DNA of 64,000 nt, taken from positions 13,876,042-13,940,041 of the forward strand of contig CM055272.1 in the NCBI GenBank assembly GCA_029237695.1, written 5' to 3'. Positions within the stretch are counted from its first letter, which is position 1; the number at the start of each line of letters is the position of its first letter. The notes below the pieces were generated by a model. That model did no database searches. It was not told the origin of the DNA and saw nothing but the letters and a program-made list of their open reading frames with translations. Positions 23,741 to 35,328 of the stretch are shown here, in pieces. The position numbers were made by a program, and so were the translations under genes. The stretch comes from Conchocele bisecta. Lineage: Eukaryota; Mollusca; Bivalvia; Lucinida; Thyasiridae.

Positions 23741-24783
23741 CAGGCTACGCTCATTTACTCAAGTCGCTTACGTCGAAATCACCGGTTACGTCGAATTACT
23801 AGCACGGTCCCGTTTAAAATCCTATTATTTTCCATATAACTAAGTTTGGTTAAGTCAAATTTCGATAACTCAAATTTTCCGTTTACTCGAAGGTATATTT
23901 AGGTCCCGAAAACGTAAATCTACTGTATTTCACACTCGTTAAGTCGAAATGTCAATTTGCGGAGGTAAGTAGAAGTTTGTCACCTGCAGTTTACCTGATG
24001 AAAGTCGGGTATTCAGACCGTAGTTAAAGGTGTTTGCGTTAACACTGATTAAACAGGCCTCCCGAAATGACCGTCGGTGATCATTAAGTGGTGAGCAATA
24101 AATGGCAACTATTTTAATTGGAATGGCATTAAATGCTTTTACTCGAACGTTAATTAAAGTGAACACAAGTTGCGCGATTAGAAATGAGTGAAATATTTCA
24201 CACTCGATCGTGTGTATATATCTCCCGAATGTGACAGCATCAGTATAGGGACGAAACATTGAATGGGCGAGTTTTATGTTCTAAACATTATTAGTTTGTA
24301 CAATCAAGTCTGGTCAGAAATAATCATTTATAATAGTGTTACAAATCAGTATTTCTTGTTGTTTTGTGTTGTTTCCGTGTATAATTTATTAAAATAATTC
24401 ATAAAATATTATGTTCTTGTTATTATTTATTTCATTGGTGAACTGAATATGTACATATCGCTACATGCACATGTCACGTGTGCCACATCCGGGTTATATA
24501 TTAATTACACACAGACATGCATATGTGTATTTGTAAACAAACCGAAAGTGTTTAAATATGATTTGTCTTAGAAACAGCATTTAACATGTATCCATGTACA
24601 TTTAATTGCTAAAATAAATCATATTTACTACTCAAGGCTACATCAGCAAGTAATCATTTGGTTCTAACTGTCAATAACATAGTTTGTTGTCCGACAGGTT
24701 GCGTACTACAGATACGTCAAACTACGGTTAACTCAAAGTATTTTTTTATCTCCCTTCGAATTCGAGTAAGTGAGTGTGGCCTG
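23741..24783. mobile_element. pogo/Tigger-like non-autonomous DNA transposon
   Basis: CAGGCTACGCTCATTTACTC at one end and, reversed, CAGGCCACACTCACTTACTC at the other, with TA flanks. Short TCGA-rich subterminal blocks; no transposase frame. Lies in the E11-E12 intron. Confidence 0.72.
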
Positions 24784-24899
24784 TATATGGTTTATTTATG
24801 TCATTCGCTATTGGTTTATTAGTAGGGGTTTTATTAGATTTCCATTGACTTTACATGGGGCTACAAGAAGGGTACAACTTAAGAACGGTTATTACTTAC

Positions 24900-25041
24900 G
24901 CATGTGATTTAACAAATGCCTGTGGTTGTGGTGTTCGTCTCCTGCCCTTGCCGGAACTTGCAAACTGCGATGGGTCAAATATGGTTCCATCACCACCCAG
25001 CAAGTCATTCAATGGTTTGCCATCGTAGGTACCGCACAGCC
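24900..25041 (-). CDS. E11: end of the vWD domain (GLCG motif)
   Basis: 142 bp with acceptor TACAATGCAG and donor CATGC|GTAAGT. It enters with two bases, giving NTV|GLCGTYDGKPLNDLL across the junction, the hallmark GLCG-x3-G-x3-ND of vWD domains. Then follow GTIFDPSQFASSGKGRRRT and FVKSHA. The basic GKGRRR stretch could be cut by proprotein convertases, but it lacks the ideal motif. A fragment of a foldback MITE lies at about 25086-25127 in the preceding intron. Confidence 0.93.
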
Positions 25042-25361
25042 CTGCATTGTAAATACAGAATATGCGGAAACATGGGGAATAATATGTGGCTGCACCAGGA
25101 GAAATGGGGCTTATGGATAATTTGACCGTTATATAAGTGTGTTCCAAACGCTCACAAGTATCAAGTGTCCAAATATTGAAGCAATCCATCAAGTAATATT
25201 AACGTTATATGATGATGAAAAAACTTGTATATACTTTTTGATGCTAAAAATATAGCTAAGTGTTTCCGCAAAAATGTGAAGGTAAATAAAGGTCAAGGAC
25301 ATGTTAATGGCAGCATGAGTGGTCTGCACTGTCTTTTCATCAAAACCAGTGAACCAGCTAC

Positions 25362-25907
25362 TGTCTGTTCCACGTTTTGCTGCCGACAAACTTTTGACTA
25401 TTAAACACATTAAATCTAAAAAATAGTTGAAAGTAAGTACTTTTTCATCAATAACAAAAAAGTCACCCTCCCACAAAAAATAAATTGATGAAATTCCATC
25501 AAATATCAAGTTTATTGCGAAAAAACGATTTTCCTATGTGAATTTAAAATAGGCGAAAAGGAGGAGGACCAGGAGGATAACAAATACAAAAACTTTTGGA
25601 AATCGACTCCGAAACCCTGCTAGATAGCTTGGAAATGATCTATTAAGAAAACAAAAGTTAGATTTTTGAAATCGGTCAACAAATACAAAATTGTTTACAA
25701 GATTTTTTAGCCCCTATGTTAAATTCCCATAGGAAAATAATTTTTTCACAATAAAATCAATATTTGATGAATTTCATCATATAAAACTTTTTAGGGAGGG
25801 TGACTTTTTTTGTTATTGATGAAAAAGTACTTACTTTTAAATATTTTTTACATTTAATGCGTTGAATAGGTTTGTCGGCAGCAAAACACGGAACAGACAT
25901 ATATTGA
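25362..25907. mobile_element. GTCTGTTCCACG-family foldback element
   Basis: Full-length: CTGTCTGTTCCACGTTTTGC and CAGCAAAACACGGAACAGAC mark the two ends, with mirrored AGTAAGTACTTTTTCATCAA arms. Confidence 0.75.
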
Positions 25908-26027
25908 CGAGACTAACCTCGAGTTGCCATTATGCGACACACAGGTTAAAACTTTATATATTTTACAACGATTACAAACAAGCACAAGTGCACTTATACA
26001 CATGGTTGGCACAAATTGGAGGAATAT

Positions 26028-26198
26028 GCCGTCTCATCAGGATCTGCACTTTTTTAAAGTAATTTTAATATTTTGGAGAACAAAAATACCCCCGTTTTCA
26101 TAAATGTACTAGTCTAAAAATGATTTTGTGATGATTGGATTGGTTGCAAAATTAACATATCAAAATCCATTCCAGTTACTTAGGGGTGACGGGGTTAA
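26028..26198. mobile_element. piggyBac-like MITE, truncated, 11 bp from E10 donor
   Basis: Carries ATCAGGATCTGCACTTTTTT and CCATTCCAGTTACTTAGGGG with a TTAA at 26195-26198; the left third is missing. Confidence 0.6.
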
Positions 26199-26209
26199 AT
26201 GTAACCTAC

Positions 26210-27420
26210 CCACTGTGTTCCCGATGTCAGCGGTAGAAGGCGTGATCTGGAGATTTATGTAGCGCAGTTTAGACTTTTTCCCTGCCTTCTTTATCTCCAT
26301 GGTAACGCGTGTTCCATGTGGGAGGATCACCCTGTAGGACTTGCCGCCCTTCTCACGCTGGATCGTACAACCGCTCGTCATTTTGCCATTTTGCCACAAT
26401 GTTGGCTTCTTCCAGTTTTTCTTATCCGTGTAACAGAGATTTAGGACAAAGACATCATCTCCACACTTCACCTCGACGGCACATATGGACGAGCCTCTGT
26501 TGCCACCTGCACATCCCGCGAATACTGCACGTACCTCGTACGGCAGGCTGGCATGCCGATACATGAGATATTCTCCCTGGAACCCAGTCTTGTAGCGGTA
26601 TTCGTCAAACGTCCGGATATGTGGATCATTGGTGGCCGAACAAGACGAGCCGGTGTCAAGGTCAATAACATTGATGATGATTTCTTGTATTTCCCGAGAC
26701 TCGACCACCTCGTTGCCCACTATCAGGTGTGCATGTAACTTCAACGTGGCATTGTGGTTGCCATCTACTTTATTGTCCATCGTTGCCGTCAGATCAAACC
26801 ATTGCTTCTCTTCCCAGTTGTCCGTGTCGAAGGTCAAGTCGCAGGCGCCACCGACCAGAACCTGTCTGATTGACTCACCATTCGAGCAACGTGTCTTCTT
26901 ACTGTTCTCGTTCAGGTCGAATGCTATCCTGATTGAACACAGTTCATCAGTACACGTCTCCGCAGGGTCCTGCTTCAATCTAATTCCGACGCTGGCTCCC
27001 GGTACGTCACCTTCGTAAATGGTTATTACACTATCCAGATGTCCAGTTACCTCAAATTCAGGGAACGTCATGCAGCTTCCGAGGACGTCTTTCAATTTCT
27101 GCAAAGAGTCAGCAATGAATGCCAAGCTCATGGCGTGCCCTTCATACGTCCCTACGCAAGTCACCATGGCATCGACAACACATGATGAAACGAGTGCGAA
27201 TGTCAAGCACTTGTCTTTCTGTAACTGGCCGACAATAGCGAATTCGTAGTCGATGATGCAAGCTGTGGCCATGTGCTCCTCACACGCGGGTGTGTCGGGC
27301 GGGGCCTCACAGCTGTATCTTGCCCACATCTCCACCATGAGTGTCCCCTGAGCGGCTATCACGGTGTCGGAGCACAACTCAATGGAAGCCATTACACAGA
27401 CATCTAGTCCTACAACCAGC
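26210..27420 (-). CDS. E10: Cys-rich module, beta domain and most of the vWD domain
   Basis: 1211 bp, the largest exon. Acceptor TATTTACAG, donor GTGG|GTAGGT; it enters and leaves with one base. Residues ~1-115 are a Cys-rich module starting GLDVCVMASIELC (C-x7-C) with SCEAPPDTPAC. Residues ~125-260 are a beta-rich region of the type preceding vWD in VWDE (ITIYEGDVPGASVGI, CTDELC, QWFDLTATMDNKVDG), ending in VIDLDTGSSC. Residues ~265-403 are vWD: DPHIRTFDEYRY, where E replaces the common G of TFDG, FQGEYLMYR, LPYEVRAVFAGC, then VEVKCGDDVF. Sequon NAT is present. The vWD fold finishes in E11. It is a structural, disulfide-rich extracellular domain. A TTAA MITE sits 11 bp past the donor. Confidence 0.95.
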
Positions 27421-27572
27421 CTGTAAATATATATACCATTGAGACACGCCATGCGATTTTGTACCTTCAGACATCTGCGTAATTTCATGAAATATGTAAA
27501 TGGCGTCAAAAGTTGACAAAAGTTTCACAGTATATATTTCGCATGTACTCTGAAAATTTTGTCAACTTTTGA

Positions 27573-28060
27573 TTTAAAGGTACATGCCCACTCAGTAGGC
27601 AGAACATGTTCTTTATATCAGAGACATCATATGAGACATTTTCTGGCAAAATAAACATTCATTCACCATTACCCCACGTATTGATTGGCATTATTATACA
27701 TTTTATATCAGATGTAAATTTCCACACTGACATCAGGGGCGATAACCGTGTGTTCTTAAAATGTAAACGGACATTACTACTTATTCTCTGTATTTATTTT
27801 TTGATGTGCAATGATCTTACTTTATAAAATGTCAAAAAAAAAAAAAAAAATTCAGGTGACACATTTAATTAGTACAAATGATTAAAAAATATCATGCCTC
27901 ATTTGCATATGAAAATAGCCTGATACCACCGCGCGTCACTATCAGTAAAATAAGTATTACTAAATGATTATATCTGTATAGCTGGCACTCGTAATTTTTA
28001 GAACTGGTGGAATAGTGACACAATTATATATTTATTTAATTCCCATACTAATTCCCATTA
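27573..28060. mobile_element. AAAGGTACATGCCCACT-family element, right end lost
   Basis: Left terminus and the block GATACCACCGCGCGTCACT match the 54488-55804 element in inverted internal order. A poly-A run (27834-27851) is present. Confidence 0.6.
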
Positions 28061-28115
28061 ATTAATGTATGAAAAATATTGTAAAGTTTGTAAATGTATT
28101 TAATGAAATTATGCT

Positions 28116-28269
28116 GGGCCCGGTTGCTCAAAACATCAGTTAGCTTAACGGACTGTTAAATCCTTAACTGAATGGTTAAAATCTCTGTTTTAACAGAGAT
28201 TTTAACCATTCAGTTAAGGATTCAACAGTCCGTTAAGCTAACTACATGATGTTTTGAACAACCGGGCCC
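28116..28269. mobile_element. Foldback element, GGGCCC termini
   Basis: GGGCCCGGTTGCTCAAAACA to TTTTGAACAACCGGGCCC; a near-perfect palindrome including GTTAAAATCTCTG / CAGAGATTTTAAC. Confidence 0.78.
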
Positions 28270-28616
28270 AGATATCCTACGGTAAAAATCACATGGTGTG
28301 TCTCAATTGTTCTTTGATTTTTAAACTACTGTCCGTTTCATAAAACCAGCCGAAATTTTACGACTATCTCGATAACTATATCGATGATATCTATTGTTGA
28401 TATTAATTTTTACCAAAATTTAAGAACGAGCCTTCTTTTTATTTGTGAAATTTGGTCAATAACTTGTGCATGACCAATTAGTGGCTGTGACTGGAGAAAT
28501 GGAGCTTATGGGTTTTGCGAACAGTGTAGTTCCAGATCAGCCTCTGCATCTGCACAGTCTGTTCAGGATCTGCACTGTTTGCCATTCCATGAATGAAACA
28601 CCTGTCTAACAAACAA

Positions 28617-29143
28617 TATACTGTCTGTTCCACGTTTTGCTGCCGACGAACATTTAGCCATTAAACACATTAAATGTAAAAAATATTTAAAAGTAAGTAC
28701 TTTTTCATCAATAATAAAAAAGTCACCCTGCCTAAAAAAAATTATTTGATGAAATTCCATCAAATATTGATTTTATTGCGCAAAAACGATTTTCCTACGG
28801 GAATTTAACATGGGGAGTCAATTTCCAAATGTTTTTGTTTTTTGATTCTTCAGGATAAAAAAAAAATAAAAAATGGAAATTGACTCCAAAACCTGGCGAG
28901 GTAGCTTGAAAATGATGTAACTAAGAAAACAGGTTAGATTTTGAAAATTGGCCCGCAAATAAAAAAAATATTAAAAAAAAATCTATTTTTAGCCCCCATC
29001 GCTTTTTCGCAATAAAATCATCAAATAATTTTTTTGGGGAGGGTGACTTTTTTTGTTATTGATAAACAATTATATGTACTTACTTAATTTAATGTGTTTA
29101 ATAGCCAAAAGTTTGTCGGCAGCAAAACGTGGAACAGACAGTA
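28617..29143. mobile_element. GTCTGTTCCACG-family foldback element
   Basis: Full-length copy: CTGTCTGTTCCACGTTTTGC to GCAAAACGTGGAACAGACAG. Interior A/T runs. Confidence 0.74.
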
Positions 29144-29504
29144 GAAATTACCGTCCGCTAGTCCAACAGGGTGAGTAACTTTTTCCTGTATCTAAATCCT
29201 TAAAACAGATTTGAAACGCATCGTTTTCACGCCCACTGTTTACAAATTTCAAATCGTGATCTTTTTGAACATAAATTCATCACGTATGAACGTTTGGAAG
29301 ACACCGAGTAATTGCTATTTGACGGTTACCAGGTAACTATAGACTGTGATCCAATTCAGGTTGAAAATCATATCGATTGCAAAGCAATTTATAACTAACC
29401 CGACTGCGTTAAAATAATTTTACATCGACATCGGATGTATGTTCAGCAGTGTGGGGGCTCACAGCTTAGCGGACAATTAGCGAAAGGATTAACAACAACA
29501 ACTG

Positions 29505-29625
29505 AATCATGGTGAGTGCTCGCTGTAAATTCAAAGTACCTCACTGGCTTGCAGGCACTTCGGCAACCAATGTTGTTCAGAAACAAAGTGCTGAAAGCAC
29601 CCGTGAGCACCAGGGCTGCTGAACA
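29505..29625 (+). other. Possible 5' exon fragment of an unrelated plus-strand gene
   Basis: 29144-29640 is non-repetitive. An ATG at 29509-29511 is followed at once by GTGAGT, and a TTGCAG ends at 29554. Joining gives MALRQPMLFRNKV then KAPVSTRAAEQ before GTACTT, which looks like a mitochondrial presequence (basic, no acidic residue until the end). The implied intron is only 43 bp, below usual animal sizes, and no later exons are evident. It could be a pseudogene piece or chance. Protein not identified. Confidence 0.2.
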
Positions 29626-29639
29626 GGTACTTGGTCAAT

Positions 29640-29765
29640 TCATACCCATACCATTTCATGTCCATACCATTTTCTACCCGGTTTGGTCATTTCGTACCCA
29701 GTCTTTGGTCAATTTGTACCCATAGCAAGTCATTTCGTACCCAGTTTGGTCTTCGTACCCAGTTA
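29640..29765. repeat. Short degenerate tandem repeat
   Basis: Repeated TTTGGTCA and TTCGTACCCAG blocks of about 20 bp, six or so imperfect copies. Confidence 0.5.
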
Positions 29766-29992
29766 TTGTTTTAATAAATAAACAAAACCAAAGTATATAA
29801 TAACTTTCAAGCTTCATTGTTTTCATCAAGACGAAATGATCATAATGATATTATAACAATTAATGACACTACAATAGTCTACATACATGTACTTACTAAA
29901 TCACAAATCAGTTTTATTTCAAATGATAATATATGAACATGAAAATCTTCTACATATGTAGAGGGGTTTTCCAAAATAAACAGTGTATAATA

Positions 29993-30418
29993 TAGGAATG
30001 AATGGCCTTTTTGTGGAATTTATCGGGGTATAAACTTGGAAAAGTCGCGGGAATACTGGACGAAGCAATAAAAAATTACAATTTTCGAATAAAAAAAAAA
30101 AAAAAAAAAAATATTGTAAAATTGTATTTTTTTAAGGCCTCGTCCAGTATTCCCGCGACTTTTCCAAGTTTATACCCCGATAAATTCCACAAAAATGCCA
30201 TTCATTCCTTATAATTCCAGCATTTGAAATAAATTCATCAAGAAAATGTGTTTATTTTCCGTTTTCTTAAGAATTATTTTAACTGCGCCTCACGGTTATG
30301 GAAAGTAGTTCGGCATGGGAGTTTACTGGGATATAAATTTTGGACAGAGACTTGCTACGGGCCAATCAAATGTTAGGGAATTGTGTAAATATTTTTATGC
30401 TGGAATTATACATGTATG
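29993..30418. mobile_element. Foldback element, AAACTTGGAAAAGTCGCGGG family
   Basis: GGAATGAATGGCC and AAACTTGGAAAAGTCGCGGG with GAATACTGGACGA are mirrored by TCGTCCAGTATTCCCGCGAC. It continues into the TTTATTTCCGTTTTCTTAAG-type tail. Copies: 31836-32210, 32247-32490, 33074-33350, 48828-49188, 50029-50310, 56666-56947, 58441-58757. Confidence 0.75.
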
Positions 30419-31076
30419 GTTTCTTACGGTGATATTGATTCAGTGAAATGGACATGTTACAATTATGTACAGTCAAGTTACATGGATTGTACAGGGCGTG
30501 TGGTGGTAAATTGGAAGGGCGAGTAGCTTTTGCTTCTACTACTGTCTGCTTAACGAAAGCTGCCCAAATTTTACGGCTATATAAACAATTCAAAAACAAT
30601 ATTGTAAAGGAAAATTTAAGAATGAGCCTTCTTTTTATTTCGTGCAAATTGGTCAAATATTGATTTTATTACAAAAAATGTATTTGTCTATGGGAATTTA
30701 ACATGGGGGGAAAGGAGGTAGAGAAGCTATGGGAGTCCGAAACCGAAAAATTTTGGAAATGGACTCCAAAACCTGGCTAGACAGCTTGGAAATGATCTAA
30801 GAAAACGAAAGTTAAATTTTGAAAATCGGTCCAGTATTTCTGAAATAATTCCCTATGTTAAATCTTGACCAAATTTCACGAAAGAAAAAGAAGGCTCATT
30901 TTTAATTTTTCCTTTAATTTAATATTATCTAAAAAAAAATTGTTTTTGAATTGTTTATATAGCCGCAAAATTTGGGCAGCTTTCGTGAAACAGAAAGTAG
31001 TCCTGCAGGGTGAGTGGATTCCAAGCTTTTACACCCCTGATCAGGAGCTTCATTGATCACAAATCCCATTTCTTCA

Positions 31077-31386
31077 GCCGCCTATTTCATCAACATTGCA
31101 AAGTATACTTTACTAGCAAAGTATACTTTGAGGGAGTACGGTAATCATTTATTTTTCCTGAAATGCATTATTTCATATAGAACTAACAAATGCATATATT
31201 TCATGATTAAAAGTATGCAGAATTATTATACTGAATTTATTACATTATCACAGCCAAATTGGCTGTGATAATGTAATAAATTAAGTATAATCAAAATTAA
31301 TAAATTTATCATAAAATTGAAAATTTCTCCCTCAAAGTATACTTTGCTACTAAAGTATACTTTGCAATGTTGATGAAATAGGCTAC
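31077..31386. mobile_element. GTAGCC-family MITE
   Basis: CCTATTTCATCAACATTGC to GATGAAATAGGCTAC, about 220 bp downstream (intron side) of E9's donor end. Confidence 0.76.
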
Positions 31387-31609
31387 TGGTCTTGATTGAT
31401 CAAGTGTTGATAGGTTGATGAAATAGGCTACAGAAAGAAAGGGTGCAGAGAGCACTCGTTTCGTTATCTGATTTACAGATGTCTCGCAAAATAAATCCGG
31501 TATTTGAAAATGGAAGTTGAATAAACTCTATTTATCCCTGCAAGACACAGACAGAAAAATGAACAATGGGACAGCCAGAGGCGTCTATTTATTATCGGAT
31601 TGTACTTAC

Positions 31610-31668
31610 TCACAAATCTTGTCCGGTGAGGTTGAAACTAAAGAATCCTCAAACCAGAATAGCAGGCG
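31610..31668 (-). CDS. E9: 59-bp micro-exon of the module
   Basis: 59 bp with acceptor GGCTGTTAG and donor TTGTGA|GTAAGT. It starts on a codon boundary and leaves GA, exactly the phase needed between E8 and E10. It encodes RLLFWFEDSLVSTSPDKIC plus a split Glu, paralogous to the end of E5 (EDIC plus split Glu). It was found by searching for the missing phase. The acceptor has only a modest pyrimidine tract, so it is less certain than its neighbours. Confidence 0.7.
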
Positions 31669-31835
31669 CTAACAGCCACTGATCCCTGGTAAATATAGAG
31701 AGTTCATTCAACTATCAGCTGCAAGTTTCACTACAATTACAGTAGTTGTACCTTTCTTGTGGCCCCATATAAAGTCTATGGAAATCTAATAAAAAAAAAA
31801 CCTACTCATAAAATGACAACTACTTAATTACACCA

Positions 31836-32490
31836 ATAATTCCAGCACAAAAATATTTACACAATTCCCTAACATTTGATTGGCTCGTAGCAAGTCTCTG
31901 TCCCAAATCCCAAATTTGTATCCCAGTAAACTCTCACACCGAACTACTTTCCGTAACTGTGAGGCGCAGTTAAAATAATTCTTAAGAAAACGGAAAATAA
32001 ACACATTTTCTTGATGAATTTATTTCAAATGCTGGAATTATAAAGAATGAATGGCCTTTTTGTGGAATTTATCGGGGAAATAAACTTGGAAAAGTCGCGG
32101 GAATACTGGACGAGGCCTTCCGGCCTTCGTCCAGTATTCCCGTGACTTTTCCAAGTTTATACCCCGATAAATTCCACAAAAAGGCCATTCATTCCTATAA
32201 TAAATCTTTATGCAGATGCTGCCAGCAAGGAAATTACACCATATGCTGGAGTTATTATAGGAATGAAAGGCCATTCATTCCTTATAATTCCAGCATTTGA
32301 AATAAATTCATCAATAAAATGTGTTTATTTTCCGTTTTCGTAAGAATTAATTTAACTGCGCCTGACGGTTACGGAAAGTACTTCGGCATTGGAGTTTACT
32401 GGGATATACATTTTGGACAGAGAATTGCTACGGACCAATCAAATGTTAGGGAATTGTGTAAATATTTTTGTGCTGGAATTATAACATAAT
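31836..32490. mobile_element. Two adjacent GTCGCGGG-family foldback elements
   Basis: The first (to ~32210) ends in a perfect CCTTCCGGCCTTCG-centred hairpin; the second (32247-32490) is a half copy in the other orientation. Confidence 0.68.
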
Positions 32491-32714
32491 GAACGCATGT
32501 TTGTGTTTTACATGTATAATTTGGCTTCTACACACTTGTGTAGAGATGTAAATATACATGTCACATTCATATGGTATATTTATGTATATTGTTTTATTAG
32601 TAGGTTTTTTTTATTAGATTTCCATTGACTTTACACGGGGCCACAAGAAGGGCACAACTACCTTAAGGAATAAAACCATGGGCTGTTGCGTTTATTGTGA
32701 TATTTAAACATTTG

Positions 32715-32955
32715 GGGGCCGTTTCATTAAACTTTGTACGACTAAAATGTTCGCAAGCGCAAAATTATGAGTCTGTAAATTTCACATTAACAATGTTTTC
32801 TTGTAAACAATTATTGGATTTACATTTATTGAATATAGGCTGCATAATTATATGCAGCCTATGCTCAATAAATATAGATCCATCAATTGAAATTTCCAGA
32901 TGATCCTAAATTTACTCTTATGAACATTTTAGGTGTACGAAGTTTAGTGAAACGT
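32715..32955. mobile_element. GGGGCC(C)GTTTCA MITE
   Basis: GGGGGCCGTTTCATTAAACT to AAGTTTAGTGAAACG, with the TATGCAGCCTATGCTCAATA centre. Confidence 0.68.
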
Positions 32956-33073
32956 TTCCATTATGCATTTACGGAAGGTATAAATATGAAGGATTTCATG
33001 GAACTAAAATAAAAACGTGTAAAGAAATGAAATGGAATTTCAAATTTAATATTTGAGTGTTATAAGAATATGT

Positions 33074-33350
33074 CAAGGCCTCGTCCAGTATTCCCGCGAC
33101 TTTTCCAAGTTTATATCCCCGATAAATTCCACAAAAAGCCCATTCATTCCTTATAATTCCAGCATTTGAAATAAATTCATCAAGAAAATGTGTTTATTTT
33201 CCGTTTTCTTAAGAATTATTTTAACTGCGCCTCACGGTTACGGAAAGTAGTTCGGCATGGGAGTTTACTGGGATATAAATTTGGGACAGAGACTTGCTAC
33301 GAGCCAATCAAATGTTAGGGAATTGTGTAAATATTTTTGTGCTGGAATTA
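33074..33350. mobile_element. GTCGCGGG-family foldback element, half copy
   Basis: TCGTCCAGTATTCCCGCGAC to TTTTTGTGCTGGAATTATT. Confidence 0.7.
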
Positions 33351-33559
33351 TTCCACAATATTTACCTCAACCACGGGCGCTAATTAATTTATTACGTATA
33401 CCGAATATTTAAGATGAACATTATTAAAGTTGCCATTTCAGAAACATTGAACTTACTTTAATTAGTAACTCTATGACTGGCGCTGTACTCCGCACCGCAC
33501 CACCGTAAAATGTTTCATGTTGAAAAATGCACCAGTTTCCTGACGGTATAAACACATTC

Positions 33560-33906
33560 TTTCATCTAGTAACCGGCGCAATTATCTTGCGCTGGTTACT
33601 AGATGAAAAAGTGTTTTTATCCCGTCAACACAGTGTGTATGTGCCGTGAAACACGGTGCCGTGAAACATTTTTGATATCCTGTCAATACGACCTAATCAC
33701 TGCATATGAATATGTGCGGTGGCTGGGGTTATTTTGTTTGCATTTTACAGCCATTTGTAGTGTTGACGGGATCAATAGAACAGTAGGTTAGTGCCGTGAA
33801 TGGGAAAAATATCTGGCGCGGCACGGAAAGCAGAGCCTCGCCTATTCCGTTTCCTAAGCATTGCCAGATATTTTTTCCCATTCACGGCACTAACCTACTA
33901 TTCTCT
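33560..33906. mobile_element. CCCGTCAACACAGTG-family foldback element
   Basis: Includes hairpin CTAGTAACCGGCGCA / TGCGCTGGTTACTAG near its start and the AATATCTGGCGCGGCACGG inverted pair. Confidence 0.66.
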
Positions 33907-33959
33907 ATATGTTAATGCAGTATCGTCTGCATCTAGCTGAATGGGATACAGGGTTGCCA

Positions 33960-34320
33960 GTCAAATGCACAACCAAAATACAGGCGCGGATACAGAAATA
34001 ATTGCAGGGGGGGTCTGAAAGTTCCAAATCGGCGTAGTCGACCTCCGCGAGCGCGATGCGCATCGCAAAGTCGGGGGTCCTCCACCCCCATGAAATTTTG
34101 AAATGCCAGATCACCGCAGATGCGATTTTCTGACACCTAGGCCACGAAAAAAGTCATCCAACTATTTGAGTATTGTAGATTTTCTTCTTTTTTATTTTTT
34201 TGCCGGGAGCAGGGGGGGGGGGGGGGGGGGGGAGGGGGGGTCCAGGGGATAGCAGGGGGGGGGGGGGTCCAGATCCCCTGGACCCCCCCCCCCCCCCCTG
34301 TATCCGCGCCTGAAAATACC
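33960..34320. mobile_element. G/C-run element, CAGGCGCGGATAC termini
   Basis: CAGGCGCGGATACAG at about 33982 and CTGTATCCGCGCCTG near 34300 are inverted termini. The interior has long G and C homopolymer runs (34208-34300). Related fragments: 43800-44215, 46566-46858 and 54960-55310. Confidence 0.6.
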
Positions 34321-34531
34321 CTGAATTTTCCCCGACCAGGGTCAGATTTCCCTGACCAATCCAAATTTCCGTGACCAATGCTAAATTTCCATGACAGTTC
34401 CCTGACCTTGAATTTCCCGGCGACTAGCGGCAACCCTGGGAAATTCATCAGGAACCCAGTGCCTATTTCAGCATGAAACATTTTACGCTGGCACGGAGTG
34501 CACACAGCACCGGCAAGACAGGACCACTTAC

Positions 34532-34691
34532 ACACTGTTGCTCGTCACACGGGCTCCTGATGACAGTTGGACAGCCGCGGTACTCGGCAATGACCGTCAC
34601 TGGTGTCAGAGCAAGCAGGGCACCACCTTTCTTCACCATGTCGCAACTCGCGATGTTGTCAAACACGATGTGCAGGGTGTCGCTGTAGTCC
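34532..34691 (-). CDS. E8: Cys-rich module continuation
   Basis: 160 bp with acceptor CTGTTTGCAG and donor CAGTGT|GTAAGT. It enters with one base and ends on a codon boundary. It encodes DYSDTLHIVFDNIASCDMV, then EYRGCPTVIRSPCDEQQC. It corresponds to the first two thirds of E5. A further GTGTGC downstream could serve as an alternative donor, but GTAAGT is far stronger and fits E9. Confidence 0.86.
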
Positions 34692-34715
34692 CTGCAAACA
34701 GAACATGGACCAACT

Positions 34716-35150
34716 ATTGTCTGTTCCACATTTACTGCAGAGTAACGCTTAGTTATTACCATAGATACATTAAATCTACAAAATAGTTAAATGTAAGTAC
34801 TTTTTCATTAATATCAAAAACGTCACCCTCCCTCCAAAAAATTATTTGATGAAATTCCATCATATATTGATTTTATTTCGAGAAACAATTTTCTTATGGG
34901 AATTTTACATGGTGGCAAAATATAGAATTGTTTTCAAATAATTTAGGAATTTACAGACCAATTTTCAAAATGTAATTTTTGTTTTCTTCGTTGCATCATT
35001 TCCAAGCTATTACATGTATTTAGACAAGTTTCACAAGGTTTTTGTTTTTTGACTCCTCCCCAGCGCCTCCACCTCCTTTTCCTCCATGTTAACTTCCCGT
35101 AGGACAATTTTGTTGCAACAAAATAAATTGTGGATGGAATTTCATCAAAT
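34716..35150. mobile_element. GTCTGTTCCACG-family element, diverged
   Basis: Left terminus CTATTGTCTGTTCCACATTT; internal AGTCACCCTCCCTCC-like block; the right end is eroded. Confidence 0.55.
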
Positions 35151-35328
35151 AACTAGAAAATGACCTTGACCTTAGGTTTAGCAGGGACCCCCCCCCCCCC
35201 CATGGATTTGTCACATCATGATAGAGAATCAACAGAGGAATGCATGTGTGAAATATGAAGCAGTTACACGATAGGAAATAGAAATAATAAGGACGTATGG
35301 GGTGCAGGTAACATTATTTATCCCATGA

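Noticed and set aside
26309..27249. Plus-strand frames of 60-129 codons opposite E10
   Set aside because: They are antisense shadows of a strongly supported coding exon.
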